DNA from: Pelecanus crispus
Taxonomy: Eukaryota; Chordata; Aves; Pelecaniformes; Pelecanidae
Assembly (NCBI RefSeq): GCF_030463565.1
Contig: NC_134662.1
Span: 4,627,001-4,691,000 of the forward strand
Direction of reading: 5' to 3'
Length of the DNA: 64,000 nt
In this document: positions 1-11,722 of the stretch, in pieces
Layout of the letters: every line of letters begins with the position of its first letter
How positions within the stretch are numbered: position 1 is the first letter of the stretch
Notes under the pieces: model-generated
The model's database searches: none
The model's input: only the letters and a program-made list of their open reading frames with translations
What the model was told of the DNA's origin: nothing
Made by a program: the position numbers and the translations under genes

Positions 1-3000
1 GCGAAGCCCAGTGCTTCCCACCGCTGCCTCTTTAAGGAGCGTTTCTCCATCCTGGGATGGCTCCTCAGCCGAGCTCCTCGCCACGCTCTCCCAGTTATTG
101 TCCCACGCCATAGAAATCTGGAGGTCTTAAGGGGGGGAAGAAAAAAAAAAAGGAAAAATTGCTGCACTCAGGAAAAAATTCAATAGCTCATTCAGCTGTT
201 AAGCTACTGATGCAGGAAGTGTAAAAGAAAAATGGAGCCTGCTTTGTTCTGCCCAGACAAGGAGTAAATGCCATTGCCCTAACAGCCTTTTTCTGTTCCA
301 AAAAAGCATGAGGTCATCTTCAAAAGCAGTAACCACCGAGCGGGTTTACACTGGGTTACCAGTCTCAGGCTCCCCCTTCATCCCCCCTCTTTCCTGGCAC
401 CAGCCCGGCTCGGGGCTCGGCGCGGGATCACTCCGGCGAGGTGCATGTTGCTCCGCTCCCGTGCCGGGGCTGCCGGCGGGCGCCTGGCCCCGGTGCCGGG
501 CCTCAGCGGAGGGGCTGCAGGCTTTCTCCTGGGAGGGAGCTGCTCCGTAAAGTGGGCCCTTGGCCGCTCGCTCTCCGAGCAGGGCAGGCCGTGTGCTGGG
601 GGGGCTCGCCTCTCCAGCCAGGGTCGGATGCCCGCGGGCTGCCGGGCGAGGCTGCTGATCCAGCGTCGCCCGCGATCGCGTGGGAGACGGTTTTATGCAC
701 CTCTGTGGCTCCAGAGTTGGTGCCGTCTCGGTGGCGCGGGACGTTTCACCCTCCAGCAAAACGTAGGCATGCTGGGCTGCAGTGAAACGCTGCTGGAGGT
801 TGGGCTGCTCTTTAAAAACATGCTTTGGTTAAGGCTGAGATCCAGGAGCGCGTCCTCCTACCCCGACCATCTCCCCGCATCCCTGCATCAGCACAGCGTA
901 CCCCGGTGCCTCGTCCCACCGGCCCCGCCATGGCAGGACGGCTGAAGATGATGCTCTGGCCAGCCCGGCTGCGGTGGGCTCTCCCGGCACATTCCATCGG
1001 GCAGCTCAAGCACAGGGACATCCATAAGCACCAATTCCATGGGGTATTTTTTCTCAGGGACAGGGGAAGACAAAAGAAGCATAACTCCAGCAGTTACTCA
1101 GATGTTCGCTTGTTTATTTAGCCTGCTAGGAGTGGCTGCTTCCAGCTATGAGAAGTATGGGAAGAATTCAGAAACTAGAGGGATCAGTGCATATTTCTTT
1201 CCTGGCGTAATACTTCCTGCCATTCGGCTGGAGAGGCTGCGGGTGGGAGCGTGCAGGTGGCACCGATTGCATAAAAGAGAAAGGGTTTTGTGCCGAGTCA
1301 ATGATTAACAGTTTTGGGTGTCAGTCTTGCAGCACAGCGCCGTACATCTCGCAGGGTGCAGACCAGAGGCATGCTAAGGCAAGCCCGGTTTCTCGGCACG
1401 CCGCGATGCCGAGGGTGGCAGTTTCATCCTCGTGACCTGGATCCTGTTGTAACGTTTTGGTGCGACACCGAGGGCAGGGTGAGAGGAAGGGTCCCTCCGT
1501 GCACCTCGCGGGACGGAGCAAGGTGCCGAGCCCCATCCCGCAGCGACCTCGCTCAGCGCCACGGGGCTCCGTGATCCCTCGACTCCGAGCGGAGCCGGGA
1601 AGCGCCGCCGGGGCAGGGTTGGGAAATGGATGAAAGGGCTGAGCGGGCAAAGCCCTGCTCGGAGCCAGACCAAGATGCTTGATGGAGGAGGCGTCTGCTT
1701 CAACACGGAGCTTGTGCTGAGTCACGGCTCGTCAGAGCCAGCGCTGCTGTCACCGCTGTTGCTGCACACTTCTGACTCAAGAGCTGCTCTGGTTTTGGTT
1801 GGTTTTTTTCCCCGCTAAAGTAGCCCAAATCGTTACCTTTGCAGTCTACCTGGTAAATGAAGAATTAGCTTATGCAAAAGAAAAGCTGTGTGAGAAGCGG
1901 AGGTGCCTACTCCGTAGTCATAAGTCAGTCTTGCTTTGACGTCAGGGCTGTGCAGAACAGATGCTCGGTACTGAAAGTGCAAAACGGAGTAAATGTCCTT
2001 TTCGTGCTTGCCTCAATGGAAACATTGGAGTGCTGATAGTAACACGCTGCCTGAAGCACCCTGCTTTGTAAACACTGAAAAACCGTTTTTTGCTGAAGGT
2101 ATATATGAAGAATGAACACAGGAAATCTGCTTTTGTAACACTTACTATGATCCTTTAAATTCTTTTGTTTAATGATGGAAACCTGATCTAGAAGAGGGCA
2201 TTTGTGGTTGTTCTTGAGTCAAACACTGAGCTGATGCAGGACACAGTTATGAGCATCCCGACTTGCTTTCGGTTCATAATATGCAAACCAGTTTAAAACA
2301 GCAAATCCCGATAGTTCCAGGATTTATCTGAGCTTAACTGTTGGGACTCTTGTCCTCCAGTGCTTTTCCTAAAATAGGCAGAAGTGCTCACGGGGTGTTT
2401 GTGCTACGGCCAAATCATAACTCGGGACTTGTTTGCTTCGTTCTTGAGTCTGCTCTGTCCCTCGCCTGCACTCCTGGCTCCCTGTTTACTTGCTGCAAGG
2501 TTTCATAACCCTGCCTCGCTTGCTGGCGTTGACCTTGAACCACCACTGGGTAATAGATCATTGCCCGTGCTCTGCTGTTCTCTTAATTTTTATTAATTTT
2601 CAGTGTTTAACTTTACTGCAGCAGTATTTTTCATACGCCGTCCTACAACCACATAGATGTGAAATCTTGCTGCAGCCTGAGCCCTGTTAATGCCTCCGCA
2701 GTCTGGGATCTGCAGCCGCCTGCCAGAGGAACGGGGATGGCAGCCCGGAGAGTTGCAAGACCGTCTGATGACTTCAGCCCTCCTGGAATTGCTTACAGGA
2801 CAGTGTGAAAAATGCACGCCAAGTTAACATCGCGTTAACGCAATAGGAGTCGTTTCCGAAAATTGGGTTGTCCTCTCTGGGCAGCGCTGCCCTTCGCAGG
2901 AATGCTGCTGGGGAGAAGTGGAAGACGGATTAGCCGGGAGGGCAGAAGGTGCTCTGGCAAAGATGCGGGAAGATTTATTTCCTGCTGAACAATGTCCATT

Positions 3001-5029
3001 CGTGACTCAGCGAAAGGCAAGCAGTGGTGTCGTTCTGCAGAGTCATGAGTAGATACTGGGAAACGAAGTCTGCCCTGGCCAGGCACCGGGCAGGGGCGGG
3101 AGGAGGTCGGTTGTGGCCAAACACCGAAGGCTTCGCCCGCCTTGCAGGAAGGAAGCCTGGCTGTACGGATTATTCCTCTGCAGTCAGATGACAGAGCGGA
3201 GGCAGGAGGATGTGCACGAGACTTGGGTGTCCTGACTGTCCTGTGCTTCCTCCCCAGGCCCAGCTGCAGATGTTGCCTCCCCATCCTTTTCCATATGCTG
3301 ATTTCTTTAAAACATAAAGATTGGAGAAGGGACGAGGTAGCTGTGTCCTGCGTGCCATCCTGATTTGCATCACACATACTTTACTCCGCGTGCTTCTGTG
3401 TGGCTTTTTTCCAAATACCTTTACCTCACAAGTTATTTACACACCCGTATAAGTCTGCTGAATGACATCTTTAAAGTTTATTTTGGCTTTTAAAAAACCC
3501 CATGGATGCCCTTCGTGTGCTATGCAGCAACCTACTGGATCTTTTGTATTGATGGTTTCCAGCTGCTAATGACGTGCTTAGTTAATTATTCACCCAGGTA
3601 ACAGAAGCTGGTTTTAAACTCCCACTGGGCAGAGCAGTCCTGGAGCGTGGCCGGCGATTGTGGCCAGGTTACCTGACCCATGCAGGTCCCGCTGCGGCTC
3701 TGCGGAGCCTGGGACCACGCGGCTGCGGTGCCGGTGCTGACCCAACCTGTGCCAAGAGCCGACCCGACCCGGCTCGGCAGGTTTGCACCGGGAGCCGCTG
3801 AGGAGCCTTAGGGATGCACGGGACAGGCAGCTGCCGCCGGCTGCAGCTGGAGGAGGATTTTGCATCCAGCAAAACTCCCCTTGACCTTTCTGAGAGCTCG
3901 GCTGCTGAAATTTGTAATTGGGAATTTAAAACACTGCAAGAGGAACTGTGCCATCAGCACGACGTGCAGGGAGCCGCCCGCTCGGTTCCCCCGAGGGAGC
4001 CCTGTGCTGTCGCTGCTGGGCGACAGCGGCTGAGGAGGAAGTAGAAGCTGCTGCTGCAGATTTTGTTGCTCTGAAACTGCTAACCCTGTGCTCGGTGGCG
4101 ATTGATGCTGCTCTTTACACTTGGCAGAGGCAAAGCGCGTTGCTGCCGTAGGCAAAGCGGGGTCTCGCCGGGTGCCAGACGGTGGTGGTGAGCTGGAGAG
4201 CGGTTGTCAGCACAGGGGCAGGGGAGGGCAGGTGCCTGCCTGCTTTGATGCTGCGGTGACCCAAGTAAAAGCACCATTTCTGATTTGCAAGCGTTGCTTT
4301 TGCTTTGCAAAGACTCCATCAAACTGGGCTACAGGGAGAGCAGGGAGTAAAACTTCTCCCCCTTGCCAAGGACTTTTAAGACGGTTTGGTAATTCCTGCC
4401 TCGCAGCAGGACTCTCTCCATGCTGTACTTAGTAAAATGCCTCCTTCCTTCAGCCAGGCTGCTGTCCCCCGAGCAGCGGGATGCTGCGGGGACAGGGACA
4501 CGAGCCGTGCATCTCCCAGCGCTGCGGCAGAAGCAGAAGTTTCCTTAAGTAACTCGCCCTCGCCTGATTCATCAGCCTTGTTCCATAAACAGGAAGCTGG
4601 GAAAGTACAAGCAGGTGATCTTGCATTGCTGCAAACATAAATTATATCTGATTGCTTGTATTTTTTTTCCTCCAGCTGCCTGCTAACTCTTTATCCAGGT
4701 GAAGGATTGTTCTGTCAATGAGAAGTGAACTGTTTGCAGTGGGGAGGTCTTTCAAGGTCACGGTACAGATTTAGAAAGAGCTTGGCTTAGGGCTCTTCCC
4801 TGGTCCTAATGCTGCCTGCGCTGTTCTGGAGACAACTGCTCTCACCGTAGCAGGTGCTGTTAGCGGGGATTTCGTTGGAGACGCAGATGATCAGAAGATG
4901 GCCACAAGTAGCTGCGTGTGCGCTAGCTGCCTAACGGGCAAAACTTTCCTGCTTTTTCCAGGGATTAATGACATGAAAATTGTCAGCAGCACTAATGCAG
5001 CTGATGTCCAGCTCTTGCTCAGCCTGCAT

Positions 5030-5265
5030 AGGGAATCAGAATCACGGAGTGCTTTGGGTGGGAAGGGACCTTTAGAGCTCACCCAGCCCAGCCCCTGCAG
5101 TGCCAGGGACAGCTTTAACCAGAGCAGGGTGCTCAGAGCCCCGTCCAACCTGGCCTGGGATGTTTCCAGGGATGGGGCCTCCACCGCCTCTGGGCAACCT
5201 GTGCCAGTGCTTCACCACCCTAATTGTAAAAAAATTCTTCCTTATATCCAGTGTAATCACAGCAG
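5030..5265 (-). repeat. CR1 LINE 3' fragment, minus orientation
   Basis: The plus strand reads as the reverse complement of a bird CR1 tail. It begins with words of the type AATCAGAATCACGG, then GGGAAGGGACCTTTAGAGCTC, CTCAGAGCCCCGTCCAACC, GGGATGGGGCCTCCACC and GGGCAACCTGTGCCAGTG, ending near TTCTTCCTTATATCC. These are the standard order of landmarks in chicken-type CR1 elements. Only about 230 bp of the 3' end is present, so it is a dead 5'-truncated copy with many differences from the consensus as I remember it. Confidence 0.85.
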
Positions 5266-5289
5266 GGTTGAACACAAACTGCTGTTTTG

Positions 5290-5525
5290 AAATCCCAAAG
5301 AACTTGGAGGGCTGGGGTGTATGTTGATCTTAGAGGTCCTTTCCAATCTTAGTGATTCCTAGTTTTTACTTTCATTATAAATGATCCAGCCACCAAGCCA
5401 GGAAACATGAAAGTGCTACTCTTCCTTTAATTGGTTTAGTGGTGGACTTGGTAGTGTTAGGTTAATGGTTGGACTGGATGCTCTTAAAGGTCTTTTCCAA
5501 CCTAAACGATTCTATGATTCTATGT
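5290..5525 (+). repeat. Composite CR1 tail (two CR1 3' ends in series)
   Basis: Two CR1-type 3' ends follow each other on the plus strand. The first ends near TTCCAATCTTAGTGATTCC (5342-5359). A roughly 80-bp A/T-rich linker follows, and the second ends with CCAACCTAAACGATTCTATGATTCTATG words at about 5498-5525, the CR1-typical terminal repeats. The same composite, including the linker, recurs at 53555-53780 within FCHO1, so the composite itself is a dispersed repeat and not a one-off nesting. Confidence 0.75.
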
Positions 5526-8012
5526 AGCACTTGATGCTGAAGGAGCAAGCTGTCTCCCAAGATAAAGCGTTCCCACCTGGAGGTGCTGCTTTTTCATGGA
5601 TAAAGAGACCAGAGTGGAGCGTACCCTGTGCCACGACAGGAAGGCTGGGACAAGCACCCGTCCGCCGTGCCGTGAGGTGGCTCATTGCATGTGGTTTGGC
5701 ATCCTGATGTGGGGCTTTGGGTGCCGGTCGAGCTCCTTGTAGGACTCTGGACCCTTTGGTTAAAGACATGGTGCCGTCTCACCGAGGCCCGAGTCTGAGC
5801 TCAGGTGTGGCACCAGCGTTGCTAGCACGAGGACATCCTGCTTTGCTGCAAACCAGCCGAGTCTCTCTCTTGCAGCATCGTGGCTTAGGAAATTGGGGCA
5901 GGAGAGGAGGATCCTTCCCCGGGGACCAGCCTGCTTCCTTCTCCCAGTTTCTGCAGCACCAGACTTTATTACGACAGTGTGGCTTCCCATGTTGTCCTGA
6001 CTAACGTCTTCCAGGACTCAAGAGGCGGAGATTTCCGAATCACCCTGCTAATTCAGGGAATCGGCTCATGGCAGAGTTGGCAACGCTGGCTGAAGCACCG
6101 TTTGTTTTCTCCCACAGCATTCGGTGTTGCAAACGAAGCTGAGTGCCGTTCGGGGACTGAGAAGTTCAGCACACGTTGCATGCTGCTGCCAAGCAAAATA
6201 ATCCCCGAGAGTACCGTCGTGGTCTGGAATAAACTCCCTTAATGTCTAAACATAGGCGAGACAGCTCGAGTCTGCTAGGAGTTTAGATGGGGCAGACACT
6301 CCCCCCTTTCTTCCCCCCAGTAAAGGCAGCAGTTCAGCGTCTGCTTTGAAGCTGCCGGTGCTGGGGAGAAGACTGAAGGAGTCTCTAATTAAAGCTAGCA
6401 CAGAAGGGCTGCAGTGGGCGGCTGGCTGGGGCGCTGGGAGCGCCGCTGGTATCTGACCCTGTGTTTGCTTTGGCTCCTTCCTCCTCCCAGCATCATCTGA
6501 TGGTTTGTCAGGCGGCGGGAGGTGGGAGGTGGTACTTGCTGCAGCCCTCTCCCCCTGTTCCCCGCCGTTATTGAATGGTCAGGGGCTGAGTCACTGCCGG
6601 GCAGGGCAAGGAAGTGACTTTTCCTGACACTTCTGCAGCAGCCCCGCAGAGATGATCGTAAAGAAACGATCTGAAAACGGTGTCTGGCCAAGGCAGTCCG
6701 GCTTGGCCGGCGTGGCCAGAGCTGCCCTCCGCCGTGCTTCAGCCCTGGCTGCTGCCCCACGGCTCTGGCCTGCGTGACGGTGATGGATTATGTTGGTCTC
6801 ACAGACAAACTTCTTCAGTCGCTGCTTTTAAATTTCGAGGAAGGTTGTTTAACCGCCCGCGTTCTCCCTGCCGGGGCACCCGGCTGCAGCGTGGCGGTCG
6901 CAGGGACACGGCCCCACGTGCAGGTTGCACCCGGCCGGGTGACAGGTACATTAAAGCCCCGCGATCAGCGCAGCTGGCCATGGGTGCAGAGTTTGGCAGC
7001 TGGACGGGTTCGCGAGACCATCAGAGACCAGACGCTTGGTGCACGGAAAGGAGTTGTGCTTCAGCAAAGCTCCAGTCCTGCTCAGCTCTGGCTCTGGCTC
7101 TGGCTCGCCCTGTGGTGCTCTCCTCATTTCCACGTTCAGCTGGGCCCTTTTTTTGCACCATTTTTGCAGAAGGTTCATTTGAGACGTGAGCTATCGGTGC
7201 CTCTCGTGCTTTCATATCCCCCCGTGTCTGTGCCCGTGCCTCGCTACCTGTCCCCTGCTTCCATCCACTGCTTTGGCATCTGAGAAACCTCTGCCCCTCT
7301 GAGCCCTGACTTGCCACCTACCACCCAGCCTGGCAGCATCTGTCGCTCTTACTTTCTTACTCTACTTTTTTCAGGGACATCGATTTGCAAAACGATGGAT
7401 AAATAGCATAGGTCTGAGGTTGTACAGTATCGAGCATTTCTAGTTGCTGCTTGGAGCCTTGTGCAGAGAAAATCCTGCCACAGGACAAAGGCGGCGGTGC
7501 AACGAGCAGATGAAAAGTGAGGGTGAACATCCAGGAGCTGTGGGTGGTCACAGTCGAGCAGTGTCCCCGTCCACCTTTCCCCTGCCTGGCTCGCTGCGAG
7601 CGGTGCATGGCAGGTTACATGGGCTGGAAAATTTCTGTTCGCTTTTCCAGTTGGTCAGCTGAATGCATCTGGCAGGACTTTCTGCAGAAAAAGTTTCATT
7701 TTTCCCCTCTCGTCGGCAAGTTTCTGTTTAGTTTTTTAATCAAAAAAAAAAAAGCCTGAAGAGAGTGCAGCAAGAGTGCTGTTTAAAGGAAAGGAGAACT
7801 TGAGGCAAAATCAGGAAACGTTAAGTTTGTGTCATCAGTTTAGAATTCGTGGAAGCCATTCGCACGTGGCTGTAGATGAGGATGCGGTGCACAACCCTTT
7901 TTGAGATGGTGCATGGTGGCGCAGTCGCTTCGTGCACGATGCCAACCCCCCTCTCCCCCCTCCTTGTTTTGCAGTATTCTCACGTGCTGGGGCCTGGAGC
8001 CGATGGCAGATA

Positions 8013-11000
8013 ATGTCAACAACTAACAACATAGCGCAGGCCCGGAAGCTGGTGGAGCAGCTCCGCATCGAAGCCGGCATCGAGAGGATCAAGGTGAGCG
8101 CAGGAGCTGGAGCAGCGCGACACGTGCCACGGCTGGGGTGGGCAGGGACGGAGCGGGAAGGGTCCCTGGGCAAGCGCTTTGGGTTTTCCCCGAGCATGTG
8201 CATGCTGCTGCGATGTCTCCGGCTCAGATACTGCAGCATCTCTAGATGAGACCCCTTCCTACGGGCACTGCTCGTACATGGAGGTAAGGTCGCAGCCTGG
8301 GCAGCTTCTCCCAGGTGTTAGAGGTGAGCGCACGATCCGAGGGCAGACCAGCCGCTGGAGTAAGTTCCTGGAGCTCAGCTGGGCACACGCAACCTGTGAA
8401 GGCACTGAAGCTGCAGGGGCCAGACCCAGCAAAGCTCTGCCAGGCATGCCCACGTGCATTCTGGTCTTGTTGCCCCATTTTTTTGCAGGATGGCTCCACT
8501 GTCCGTATGCCGTTTCTCTCAGAAAGTCGCTGCCTGCACAGTTATTTCTCAGCTGCTGCATTCTCGCAAATGAAAAAGGATGGCGGCACGCCTTCACTCT
8601 GGTTTGAGGCACGTTTATGGTCGAACTAGGGAAGGTTAATTTTGTGCTGCAGTTGTCCAGGATAGCAAACCGGAGTCTATTCTCAGCCGTGTGCTGGCTC
8701 ACCAGCAATCTGCTGGGGCAGCAAAGGAGCCCCAGAAATAAAGCTCCCTTTGGCACTGGGGGGTTGGAGCAGCTAACATGCAGCCACAGCGTCCCCCGAG
8801 AGAGTCAGGGACTGGGTCCTCCAGGAGCTTTCACTCTATTCTGGGAACCAGCTCAGTGATTGTGGTACCCAGGCTCGTTCGGCCACGTGAGCTCTGGAGA
8901 GCACTCTTTACTGGAGACAAATATTAGTGCGTGGGCGGCAAGTCCTGGCTGTGAGCAGGAAACCCCAGGGAACTCTCTGAATTTATACCTCTTAAGCCAC
9001 GGGAGGAACCGCACTCGTCAGCCGGCTCTGCAGCCCTGCTGCCCGCATCTGGGCTTTGCCAGCCTTGGTCGGGTGGGTCGGGCAGGCTGTGGTCGGGCTG
9101 CTCCGCTGCCCATCCCTCCGAGAAACTCCCCAGGAGCAGGGGAAGGAGGGGAGAGACAAGATCTGTTCGTGGAAAGTCACTTGTCAGTAAGCCACGCAAA
9201 GGAAAGCCCCGTGCACGGTGATGAAAAGGATAGTGAAACTGAAATACTGTGAAACGCATAGGTGTTAAACCCACCTGATAAGTTTTTAATTTAGTTTCCT
9301 GGTCAAAGAACGTTTTCTTTGACTTTCAGTCCCTGCTACTTCTGCAGCAGCAAATCCTCCGTCATCTCCAGTTTTGATGTGCAGGAGCTGCTGCTGCTTT
9401 GAATAGCTTTTTTTTTTTTTTTTTTTGAAAGCCATGAGGTTTTGTAGCTGTTTTTAGGGCCACCACTTTCCAGATTCCAGTGATGCACCCATCAGCGAGG
9501 CCATTTTAGGGAAGACAAAATAAATTACAGGTCTTCCCCTGGCACAGCCATTGCTGACTCTCCTAAGAATTACCATGTTGTAGCTCCAGGATCCCAAACG
9601 GTGCATGCCGAGGAGGAAGGAGGGTGTGTGTATACTTACAGACCTTTGTAGCTGTGACTATCTTAAATGCTTTGCTGGGAAAGAACAACAGTGGTGGGAC
9701 CACAACATGCTGCTATTTAGGCTGAGTGGAGAAGACGTGCTGTCTGGACGAGCTTTCAGTCATGCCCTGATCCACAAACCCAGCTCTCAGGCGAGCGTGC
9801 CAAGCCAGCCAGCTCCTAAGCACGGTGTCAGATGAGTCCTCGCTCCTCCTCTCCCTGCCTCGCAGCTGAGGTCGGCGGGACGCGCGTTTGCCTGCGGATA
9901 AATGAGCTGATACGCTTCTGAGATGAGGGGAACGGGCTGCCCTGCCAGCTGTTGGCGAAGCTGTGGCAGCGGCGAGAGCGGCAGCGTGAGGAATGCCCTC
10001 CGATCCCTCCCCACGAGGCCTGACGGAGCACCCAAGGCTGCAGTCGGATCACGGCCGTGCCACCACGCTATGATTTTCCTCCTCCCCAGCCCGAGCCGCC
10101 CGTACATCTGCTAGAGAAGGGCCAGGCCTTTGTAGCGACGGCGTCTGGCTCGTCCTTCCCTTCCTTCACACGGTTGAAACTTTAAGAGGAGCGCAGAAGT
10201 TTCCAGGCCACTTGCTCTCATAGCACATTCAGCCACGCTCCCAGCAAACTCATCCCTTTCCCTTTTCTTTGCTCTGAGATTAGGAGTAGTTACTGTCTTA
10301 TGCGAGTGGTAGGTTTAAGGTAGAGCCTTGACCTTGCCTCTGCAGGGCGGTTCCGCTGTCGGATCCCAATGTACATGATAAGTACGTTTAAGCACAGGCG
10401 AGCAGCAGTTGGTGTTCATTAGAAGTGTTCGTTACTGGTTAGGACTTTAATACTTAATATTGCAATGGTACCTCGAGACTCCCACAAAAGTCTGATGCAA
10501 TCTCTGGACCTGCCTTTCCCGGAGACGCAAAAAAAGGAGGAGGAAGCCCACGCCGTGGTGTGGAAGCACAGATCAAGTGGTTTGCCCAGAGCTGCAGAGA
10601 ACTGGGGTTTTGTCACAAGTGCTGTTTCTCCTCCTCGCTGCGTGCGCTCAGTTGCTGCCGAAAGGTTTAATCATGACGGCGCGCAACTGCGCATTCCTGC
10701 TCCGCAGGCGGCAGCGGCCGCCGCGCTGCCCGTGTGCCGCAGCATCCTCGGCGAGGCTGCGGAGCGCGATGAGAGCGGCAGAGCCGGAGCTGGGGGAGCG
10801 GGGAGGCGCGTGTGGGTCCCCCCAAATCACGGCTCAGTTCGGCCGAGAGGGGTGAATCGCCCCGGTGCCGAGCAGCCACGGAGATCCCGGGAAGGGAACC
10901 GCTGCCGTAAGGCTCTGCAGCTACAACAGGTCACATCTGGGCCTTCCAGATGTGCTGCGGTTGCGTCTATGTTTTGGCTTTGCCTTATGTTCAACCAGCT

Positions 11001-11722
11001 ATTAAGTTAATTAAAAAAAAAGGGGTTGCTCGTGGTCTCCAAAGCTGCTGGTCCCTCCCTGCCTGTCTCTCCCCGTGCCTCCCGCCCTCCTCGCTGCCGG
11101 ACGGCGCAGCCACGTTGCTCGCCCACCACCGCGGTCCCCTCTCTGCCGGGCCGCCCTGGGCTCTCGGTTCCCAGAAGATGTTTTTGAACTAAAATAAGCA
11201 GAGCCTTAAGTAATAGTTTCTAACGGTTTCAAAACCTCCATTTTTAACATCAGAGGATGGCCGCTCTCAGGCGGGCTTTTTTCTCTTTTATCCCAAAGCC
11301 CTTAAAAATGAGGACAATAGTATCTTCTTTTAAATCTCTTGCTCTCGGCTGGGAGTGTTTTTCCCATACTCATCGCTTTATTTATGTCAGACCTTACAAA
11401 CTCCTTTTTTCCCCCCCATGTCCATTTCCCCTTTTCATTTGTCACCATCTCCATAACGTTTCTGTTATGAAATCCTAAACGTTGGCTCTCTTCCTTCCCG
11501 CGGAGCCTGGGAAGTGGTCGGTGGTGCCGCGTGGGCTGAGCTCTGCATCTTCACCTGAACGTTCTCGCTAACCTGCTGCTTTCTTGCAACATTTAGGTCT
11601 CGAAAGCATCTTCGGAGCTAATGAATTACTGCGAGCAACATGCCAGGAACGACCCGCTGCTGGTTGGAGTGCCCGCTTCGGAGAATCCTTTTAAGGACAA
11701 AAAGCCTTGTATCATCCTATAG
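8013..11722 (+). CDS. GNG7: GNG7, G protein gamma-7 subunit (two coding exons)
   Basis: Coding exons are 8013-8093 (inside an exon whose acceptor is at 7974/7975) and 11597-11722, joined in phase 0 with good GTGAGC and TTTAG sites. The 68-residue product begins [17 protein letters not shown] and contains [16 protein letters not shown] and [14 protein letters not shown], nearly identical to mammalian gamma-7. It would form a short helix that coils with G-beta, and it ends in a CIIL CaaX box; the final leucine predicts geranylgeranylation and attachment to the inner face of the plasma membrane. In mammals this subunit pairs with G-olf in striatal neurons; that role is inferred here. The next gene, GADD45B, is also its neighbour on human 19p13.3, which supports orthology. 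The 5' non-coding exon(s) were not found. Confidence 0.97.
8094..11596 (+). other. GNG7 intron between the two coding exons
   Basis: This 3.5-kb intron shows no coding potential I can support. It contains a T-run near 9406-9426 and a CpG-dense patch at about 10670-10920 (many CG steps, GCGGCCGC-like words) that could be an internal CpG island or alternative promoter. No interspersed element was recognised. Confidence 0.7.

Larger units (their letters stand above)
1..7974. other. Non-coding DNA upstream of the first GNG7 coding exon
   Basis: I see no convincing coding exon on either strand here. The open frames are short and show no family resemblance. The stretch probably lies in the 5'UTR intron(s) or upstream of GNG7, because the first coding exon begins at a splice acceptor (7975) and not at a promoter. 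Base composition is mixed, less GC-rich than the rest of the window. The only clear content is the CR1-derived cluster at 5030-5525, described separately, and an A-run near 7741. Any non-coding GNG7 exon in this stretch could not be recognised by eye. Confidence 0.6.
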